From Paenibacillus sp. D2_2 (lineage in GTDB: Bacteria > Bacillota > Bacilli > Paenibacillales > Paenibacillaceae): a stretch of 64,000 nucleotides of DNA. The stretch lies in assembly GCF_031199965.1 (NCBI RefSeq), contig NZ_CP133605.1:3256501-3320500 (forward strand). The letters run 5' to 3'. The notes under the pieces are model-generated. The model did not search any database and was not told the DNA's origin. It worked only from the letters and a program-made list of their open reading frames with translations. Shown here piece by piece: positions 57,800 through 64,000 of the stretch (the first letter of the stretch is position 1; the number at the start of each line of letters is the position of its first letter). The translations under genes and the position numbers were made by a program.

Positions 57800-60440
57800 T
57801 TACTTAGGTTCGACGGTTTCCATAACAAATGCTTCGATCACGTCGCCCTCTTTAACATCATGGTAATTGTCCAAGGTAATACCGCACTCGTATCCTTGAG
57901 CCACTTCCTTAGCATCATCCTTGAAGCGTTTGAGGGAATCGATCTTACCCTCATACACTACGATGCCGTCGCGGATCAAGCGTGCTTCAGCAGCACGGGT
58001 AATTTTGCCGGAGGTAACCATACAACCTGCAATTGTCCCGACCTTGCTGACCTTGAATGTATTTCTTACTTCAGCATGCCCGATAACCGATTCTTTATAA
58101 ACCGGATCAAGCATTCCCTTCATCGCTTGCTCAATCTCTTCGATGGCATTGTAAATAACGCGATGAAGTCTAATATCTACATTTTCCTGCTCTGCAGTCG
58201 CTTTGGTCTGAGTATCTGGACGAACGTTAAAGCCGATAACAATCGCGTTCGATGCCGCAGCTAAAATAATATCCGATTCGGTAATCGCTCCGGCACCGCT
58301 ATGAATAATCTTCACACGTACGCCTTCAACCTCGATCTTCTCAAGCGATCCCTTAAGAGCCTCAACCGAACCTTGAACGTCCGCTTTAATAATAACATTC
58401 AGATCCTTGATCTCGCCTTCTTTAATGTGGCGGAACAAATCGTCAAGCGTAACTCGAGTATTGGCACCAAGCGAGGATTGACGTTCAGTTGTTGCCCGTT
58501 TGTCAGCGATCGAACGAGCCTTGCGCTCATCCTCAAACACCATGAACGGATCGCCAGCTTGTGGAACTTCATTCAGACCGGTAATTTCAACCGGCGTCGA
58601 AGGTCCGGCTTCTTTAATACGGCGTCCTTTGTCATTCACCATGGCACGAATGCGGCCGAAGCAGTTGCCGGCTACGAATGCATCGCCAACCTTAAATGTA
58701 CCATGCTGCACGAGTACCCGTGCAACCGGTTCGCGATTCTTATCAAGCTCAGCCTCAATGACTGCTCCACGGGCACGCTTGTTAGGATTTGCCTTATATT
58801 CGTTAACTTCTGCTACGAGAAGAATCATCTCGAGCAGATCCTCAAGACCCATTCTTTGTTTAGCCGATACGTTTACGAAGATCGTATCTCCGCCCCATTC
58901 CTCTGGAACGAGTTCGTACTCAGTTAATTCTTGCTTCACCTTATCTGGATTAGCTTCTGGTTTATCGATCTTATTAACAGCCACGATAATCGGCAGACCA
59001 GCAGCCTTGGCATGGTTAATCGCCTCAACGGTCTGCGGCATGACTCCGTCATCTGCAGCGACAACGATAATCGTAATATCCGTCAATTGCGCACCACGAG
59101 CACGCATCGCTGTAAACGCTTCGTGACCCGGTGTATCCAGGAACGAAATCTTCTTACCGTTAATTTCAACTTGATATGCACCGATATGCTGCGTAATACC
59201 GCCAGCTTCGCCACCGGTAACGTTTGTCGAGCGAATCGCATCGAGCAATGTCGTCTTACCATGGTCAACGTGACCCATAATCGTAACAACTGGTGGACGC
59301 TCTTTCAAATCTGCTTCATCATCGACTTCCTCGACTGTCTCGAAGCGATCATCCTCTACAGGAATCTTCACTTCTACTTCTACGCCGAAGTCACCCGCCA
59401 ACAACAAGATCGTCTCAATATCCAGCTCCTGGTTGATCGTAGCCATAACACCGAGAAGTATAAGCTTCTTGATAACTTCAGAAGCGTCCTTATGCAACAG
59501 CTTGGCTGCTTCACCAACGGTCATTGTGCCACGCACAATAATCTTCTTCGGTGTATTGTCGATCTTCTCACGCGGTGGTTGTTGATTACCACCTCTACCG
59601 CCTTTGCCACCTCTACCGCCGCGATTGTTTCTGTAACCACCCTGACGGTTGTCGTCAAAGCCTTTTCTATTGTTATTGCTATTGTTATTATTCGAGAATT
59701 TACCCTTCTTAGCACCTTGATTCTGTCCATTGCCGCCACGATCATTATTAAATGCAGGCTTATTATCGCGATCAAACTTCTTGCCGCCTTTGTCCGCATT
59801 GGCCTGTGATGGTGCAGTAGAGGTACTGCGAGCCGGCTGCGATGAATTGCTACGTTGTTGTCCGCTACTAGCTTGCCCTTGAGGACGGCCGCCGGACTGA
59901 TGCCCGCGATTCCCTTGCTGACTAGAATTTTGCTGTGGGCGTGAGCCCTGTTGTGGGCGTGAGCCTTGTTGAGGACGTGAGCCTTGTTGGCTCCCCCATT
60001 AGAATGTTGACTTCTTCTTGTGATGCTGTATTACTGCCTGTGGCAGATGGTCTATTGGTATTTGTTTTTGTATTCATGCTTACCTGCTTTTCTTGTTGAT
60101 TTTTGTTATTACTTGTTACTTGATTCGTCGCCGCAGTGTGCGCTTGATTCCCGTGATGATCGGAAGCCTTCTTAACTGGTTCTGTCTTTGCATTAACTGA
60201 GGATGACTTAGAAGAAGCCTCAGAACGCCCGCCTCCATCGCGTTTAGCTGCCGCATTACTCTTAATATCCTTGAAGAACTGTTCCACCTTCGTAACAGTG
60301 TCGTTCTCCATAACGCTCATATGATTGTTAACCGGGATATTAAGACGCTTAAGAATGGTGATAATTTCCTTGCTACTCATATTAAGTGACTTCGCATATT
60401 CATAGACTCTGAGTTTATCTTTGTTCTCTTGTTTATTCAA
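57800..60440 (-). CDS. infB: Translation initiation factor IF-2 (frameshifted in this sequence)
   Basis: GTPase that positions fMet-tRNA. IF2_N domain ([20 protein letters not shown]), a long low-complexity linker rich in Gln/Asn/Gly/Arg, a second IF2_N ([20 protein letters not shown]) and the G domain ([12 protein letters not shown] near residue 387, NKID). The linker has a +1-type break at 59993-59997: the C5 run (GGGGG in the gene) needs one base removed to read [16 protein letters not shown]. Corrected length is about 880. The TTG start overlaps the ylxQ stop by three bases. Corrupted by sequencing rather than decay. Confidence 0.93.
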
Positions 60441-60755
60441 TATACTCCACCTCCGGCGTTTTCTCGATTTCTTCTCGAATCATATCGGCAAACCCTTGAT
60501 CCGTCAGTGCTATGACGACCCGTTCCGGTTTTCCAATACTCGAACCAAGACTGATCCGATCCGGTCCAATGATCAAAGGGACTTTGTATGTGCCGCATTT
60601 ATCGCGGAATTTCTTGTGGGTATTATTTGAAGCGTCCCCGCAACGATAACCACTTTAGCCTCTTTGGACCTGATGGCTTTCATTACGATCTCATCACCGG
60701 TCACCAACTTACCAGCACGCATCGCCAGGCCAAGTCGGGACAACATTTTACTCAT
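60433..60755 (-). CDS. ylxQ: L7Ae-family ribosomal-associated protein YlxQ (frameshifted in this sequence)
   Basis: L7Ae/L30e-like RNA-binding protein of about 107 residues: MSKMLSRLGLAMRAGKLVTG and AKVVIVAG, then, after adding one base at the C4 run 60636-60639, DASNNTHKKFRDKCGTYKVP...IGPDRISLGSSIGKPE to the stop at 60433. It lies between ylxR and infB in the nusA operon and overlaps ylxR by eight bases. Binds structured RNA; precise role unclear. Confidence 0.85.
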
Positions 60756-61065
60756 CGCTATCTTCCTCTTCTCGCTCCTGGCTTAGATGGAATTCATCCT
60801 CAATCGCCAGAAAATCGTGGGCTAACTGTTCGTAGACCTCTGCTCCTACCGTAGCCTTCAAGGCACGGTCCAGCGCGCGGTTCTTATGGGCGAGCTTAAA
60901 GCAAGCAACCTGTCCGCAAAGATATGCACCTCGCCCCGATTTTTTGCCAGTCAGATCAATTGAAACTTCACCCTCCGGCGAACGAACGACGCGGATCAAT
61001 GATTTTTTGGGCATCATTTGCTGGCAAGCCACGCATTTGCGCATCGGTATTTTTTTAGCTTTCAT
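60748..61065 (-). CDS. ylxR: YlxR (RnpM) family RNA-binding protein
   Basis: A 105-residue DUF448 protein with the family start MKAKKIPMRKCVACQQMMPKK and RGAYLCG. YlxR (RnpM) is reported to modulate RNase P in B. subtilis. The ATG at 61065 follows GGGGGGCTTGAA. An acidic tail (EREEEDSDE) is present. Confidence 0.9.
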   Translation of the reverse strand: MKAKKIPMRKCVACQQMMPKKSLIRVVRSPEGEVSIDLTGKKSGRGAYLCGQVACFKLAHKNRALDRALKATVGAEVYEQLAHDFLAIEDEFHLSQEREEEDSDE

Positions 61066-61107
61066 TTCAAGCCCCCCATACATACTCCCGGTTATGCCTA
61101 TATCTCG

Positions 61108-61187
61108 TCAAAGAGGTTGTTCAAAAAGTCCTACTTTAATAAGAAAACCTGATCGCTGAAAGTTTGACTTTCTGAACACATACTAAT
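61108..61187. repeat. Internally deleted copy of the TGTTCAAAAAG repeat
   Basis: AAAGAGGTTGTTCAAAAAGT is the right end (inverted), and CGCTGAAAGTTTGACTTTCT with GAACACATACT is the left end (compare copy C). The central ~110 bases are missing. It lies in the nusA-ylxR gap. Confidence 0.75.
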
Positions 61188-61195
61188 TGCAAAAA

Positions 61196-62293
61196 TCAAT
61201 CTATAGATACGGAGTCCTGCGGCAATTCATCCTGCTCGGTCTTCTTTCTGCCGAACTCTTCTTCTGCCTGAGTCTCACTCTTAATATCGATTTTCCAGCC
61301 TGTCAGCTTGGCAGCAAGTCTTGCATTCTGCCCCTTAATGCCGATCGCCAGCGAGAGCTGATAATCCGGCACGATTACGCGAGCCATCTTCTCAGCCTCG
61401 AATACCTGTACTTCCAAAACTTTGGAAGGGCTGAGTGCATTAGCTACATATTCATCAATATTTTCAGAGTAGCGTACGATATCTATCTTTTCACCATGCA
61501 ACTCGGTAACGATCGTCTGTACACGCGTACCCTTTGGTCCTACACAAGAGCCAACTGGATCAACCTCATTGTTACGGGAATAGACAGCGATCTTCGAACG
61601 GAATCCAGCTTCACGGGCCACAGAACGAATTTCAACTACACCATCGAATATTTCTGGAACTTCCAGCTCGAACAAGCGCTTCAGTAGCCCAGGGTGCGTA
61701 CGGGATAGCAAAATTTGCGGTCCTTTGGTCGTGTTCTCAACCTTTGTAATATACGCTTTGATCCGGTCGCCGTGCTTGAATTTCTCGCCAGGCATCAATT
61801 CATTCAGCGGAAGATGTGCTTCAATCTTGCCTAGGTCAACATAGACATTGCGTAGATCCTGACGCTGTACGATACCTGTAACGATATCTTCTTCTTTCTC
61901 TACAAAAGCGTTATAGATCAGTCCGCGTTCCGCTTCACGAATGCGTTGGGTTACAACCTGCTTCGCCGTCTGCGCCGCAATCCGTCCAAAATCTCTAGGT
62001 GTTACTTCAATCTCAGCTACATCATCCAGCTGGAAGCTTGGGTTGATCTCGCGTGACGAGTGCAGCGAAATTTCCGTACGAGGATCGAGAACTTCTTCAA
62101 CAATGAGCTTGCGCGCGAATACTTTAATAGATCCCGTATGGCGGTTCATATCTACACGTACGTTCTGCGCTGTATTAAAATTCCGTTTATAACTAGAGAT
62201 CAGCGCCGCTTCAATAGCTTCAAATAATATATCTTTGCTGATCCCTTTCTCCCTTTCCAAATCATTCAAGGCTTCGATAAAATCCATACTCAT
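61196..62293 (-). CDS. nusA: Transcription termination/antitermination protein NusA
   Basis: 365 residues: NusA N-terminal domain, S1 domain (DIVTGIVQRQDLRNVYVDLG), KH1 and KH2 (GPKGTRVQTIVTELHGEKID, AIGIKGQNARLAAKLTGWKI). The C-terminal acidic repeats of E. coli NusA are absent, as usual in Firmicutes. The ATG (possibly the second, MDFIEALND) follows AGGGGAGCTCG. No frameshift. Confidence 0.96.
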   Translation of the reverse strand: MSMDFIEALNDLEREKGISKDILFEAIEAALISSYKRNFNTAQNVRVDMNRHTGSIKVFARKLIVEEVLDPRTEISLHSSREINPSFQLDDVAEIEVTPRDFGRIAAQTAKQVVTQRIREAERGLIYNAFVEKEEDIVTGIVQRQDLRNVYVDLGKIEAHLPLNELMPGEKFKHGDRIKAYITKVENTTKGPQILLSRTHPGLLKRLFELEVPEIFDGVVEIRSVAREAGFRSKIAVYSRNNEVDPVGSCVGPKGTRVQTIVTELHGEKIDIVRYSENIDEYVANALSPSKVLEVQVFEAEKMARVIVPDYQLSLAIGIKGQNARLAAKLTGWKIDIKSETQAEEEFGRKKTEQDELPQDSVSID

Positions 62294-62333
62294 TTGCCTC
62301 GAGCTCCCCTTTCATAATCCAAAATAAGTGATG

Positions 62334-62795
62334 TTAAAAAATAATCGCCAATCTGGCGCTAGCAACTTTACTATACGATACGGCATGTTTCTGCTTACCG
62401 ATTTCAATAACGAGCTCGTCATTCTCAAAAGAGATAAGACGGCCTTCGAATTCCTTCAGGCCATTTACCGGTTCGTATGTAGTGACAAACACATCCTTGC
62501 CAACAGCTTTGGCTACGTCGTCCGCCTTCTTCAGCGGTCGCTCCGCACCAGGCGAGGAAACTTCAAGGAAATACGCGGATGGGATCGGATCATTCGCATC
62601 TAGCTGCTCGCTAAGATATTCGCTGATCCGGCCGCAATCGTCGATGTCAATGCCGCCGTCTTTGTCGACGAAGACGCGCAAAAACCAGTTGCTGCCTTCT
62701 TTTACATATTCAATATCAACCAATTCAAAGCCGTTCTCCTCTAGATAAGGCATTACCATCTCTTCTACGGCCGCTTTGATCTTCGGTGTGCTCAA
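62334..62795 (-). CDS. rimP: Ribosome maturation factor RimP
   Basis: 153 residues, full length ([34 protein letters not shown]). Needed for 30S maturation. TTG start at 62795 following GGAGGTAATGTACTC. First gene of the rimP-nusA-ylxR-ylxQ-infB-rbfA operon; a terminator separates it from polC. Confidence 0.95.
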   Translation of the reverse strand: MSTPKIKAAVEEMVMPYLEENGFELVDIEYVKEGSNWFLRVFVDKDGGIDIDDCGRISEYLSEQLDANDPIPSAYFLEVSSPGAERPLKKADDVAKAVGKDVFVTTYEPVNGLKEFEGRLISFENDELVIEIGKQKHAVSYSKVASARLAIIF

Positions 62796-62835
62796 GAGTA
62801 CATTACCTCCATCAATTGTTTCCTGTATACCAAAG

Positions 62836-62866
62836 AGTAAAGAGTGGGTTTCCCCACTCTTTAGAC
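62836..62866 (-). terminator. Terminator after polC
   Basis: AAAGAGTGGG and CCCACTCTTT pair around a GAAA loop, a strong 10-bp stem, with T-containing tail on the minus strand. Confidence 0.75.
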
Positions 62867-62977
62867 AACGTTTCTATCTCCATGATTACCAAAAAAATTA
62901 TAACATAGTCTGGTAATAGTGACAAGTAAAACACCTTTACCAGGCTTCCCCTCATCCTTTCAACTTCAAAGCGGACT

Positions 62978-62998
62978 AATTAAGAGGTTACTCAAGAA
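62978..62998. repeat. Trace of the repeat end after polC
   Basis: AATTAAGAGGTTACTCAAGAA resembles the AAGAGGTTGTTCAAAAAG end with substitutions. Only this end is present. Confidence 0.35.
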
Positions 62999-63004
62999 AC
63001 GGGG

Positions 63005-64000
63005 CTAGAACAGCGAGAGCTGATTGCTCTCCGGTAAATCCCGGAAGCAGCCCAGCGATCCCAGCAATTCAATGATCGTCTTACTTGCTTTGGATCTCTG
63101 TTGGAAATCTTCCACGGAGAGGAATTCCCCTTCATCCTTCGCTGCTGCGATGTTCCGCGCCGCATTCTCACCAATCCCCGCCAACGCAGCAAATGGAGGG
63201 ATCAGAGCGTCACCGTCCACGATAAAGCGGGTCGCCTCGGAACGATACAAATCGATAGTCTTGAAGCGGAAACCACGGGCTGTCATCTCCAGCGCCATCT
63301 CTAGAATCGGCAACATTGCCTTCTCCTTCGGCAGTGCCTGGAAGCCCTTCTGTTCGACTTCTTCAATCCTACGGTATATTGCCTCATATCCTTGGCAGAA
63401 CAGCTCAACATCGAAATCCTCACCGCGGACCGAGAAATAAGTCGCGTAGAACTCAATCGGATGATATAGCTTGAAATAAGCGGTACGCACTGCCGAAATA
63501 ACATAAGCGGATGCGTGCGCCTTCGGGAACATGTACTGAATTTTAAGACAAGAATCAATATACCACATCGGCACCTTGCACTTCTTCATCTCATCGATCC
63601 ATTCCGGTGTCAGCCCTTTACCCTTTCGTACACTTTCCGTAATTTTAAAAGCCAGTCCAGCATCCATTCCCGCCTTATAAATCAAGAACAACATAATATC
63701 ATCCCGACAACCAATAACTGTCTTGATGTTGCAAGTACCGTTCTTGATCAATTCCTGGGCATTTCCAAGCCAAACGCCGGTTCCGTGGGACAAGCCAGAA
63801 ATCTGCAGTAAATCCGCGAATGAAGAAGGCTGGGATTCCACTAACATCTGGCGTACAAACTTGGTCCCCATCTCGGGAACCCGTAGGTCGCCACAGGAGT
63901 CCGAATCTGTTCTGGACTTACTTCAAGCGATTCAGTCGAGTTAAACATGCTCATAACCTTTGGATCATTCATTGGGATGGACGTCGGATCAATCCCCGTC
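63005..64000 (-). CDS. polC: DNA polymerase III PolC, C-terminal part (continues beyond the window; frameshifted)
   Basis: The last ~330 codons of the Gram-positive replicative polymerase ([49 protein letters not shown] at the end). The frame shifts at 63880-63882 (TACGGGTTCCCGAG needs one G): before it reads [19 protein letters not shown] after correction; the upstream frame reads [20 protein letters not shown] to the right edge. The 5' part lies to the right of position 64000. Confidence 0.93.

Noticed and set aside
58931..59809. 292-residue plus-strand reading frame opposite infB
   Set aside because: Shadow of the IF-2 G-domain and low-complexity linker; its hydrophobic ending is the complement of Gly/Asn/Arg codons.
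59993..59997. Programmed frameshift in infB, pnp or polC
   Set aside because: No slippery heptamer with downstream structure; indels occur at unrelated positions in many genes and mostly fit homopolymer miscounts.

Overview
The window is chromosomal core sequence of a spore-forming member of the Bacillales, most likely Paenibacillus or a close relative. The gene order closely follows the Bacillus subtilis polC-to-ymcA region, almost all genes are on the minus strand, Shine-Dalgarno sites are strong, and sporulation genes are numerous (dipicolinate synthase, spoVS, sleB, spoIIIE, spoVAC/spoVAD). No rRNA, tRNA, CRISPR array, transposase or prophage gene was seen.

Layout from left to right. Positions 1-3.5 kb hold a fused two-gene 2-oxoacid:ferredoxin oxidoreductase. 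Positions 3.7-9 kb hold pncB with an NrtR-like Nudix gene, a hotdog thioesterase, ricA and miaB. Positions 9.2-12 kb are the only plus-strand block: a 2Duf-spoVAC-spoVAD spore inner-membrane cluster. Then come pduL, korB/korA, an M19 dipeptidase, spoVS, ymdB, rny, recX and recA (12-22 kb). A repeat-rich 0.9-kb gap follows, then cinA, pgsA, rimO, yajQ, rodZ, ymfK, ymfJ, ymfI, ymfH, ymfF, sleB and spoIIIE (23-37 kb). Next are ylzJ, tepA, an RNase J gene, dapA, dapG, an asd remnant, dpaB, dpaA, dut, the M16 peptidase ymxG and ylxY (37-47 kb). Two ABC exporter genes are inserted here (48-51.5 kb). The window ends with pnp, rpsO, ribF, truB, nrnA, rbfA, infB, ylxQ, ylxR, nusA, rimP and the 3' part of polC.

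The genes fall into coherent groups: translation and RNA processing (nusA-rpsO operon, pnp, rny, RNase J, miaB, ricA), lysine/dipicolinate metabolism for spores (dapG, dapA, dpaAB), EF-P modification and lipid/shape functions (ymfF-ymfI, pgsA, rodZ), and anaerobic-type ferredoxin chemistry (two oxidoreductases plus PduL).

Three properties stand out. (1) About seventeen genes, many of them essential, are broken by single-base indels, mostly one base missing from a short G/C run. This looks like sequencing or assembly error, so these genes are annotated at full length. (2) asd differs: about two thirds is deleted and the rest carries several indels in 0.35 kb, consistent with a true pseudogene. 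(3) A MITE-like intergenic repeat with TGTTCAAAAAG ends occurs in three full copies (about 185 bp) and many internally deleted derivatives, and a separate set of regularly spaced palindromes lies upstream of recA.
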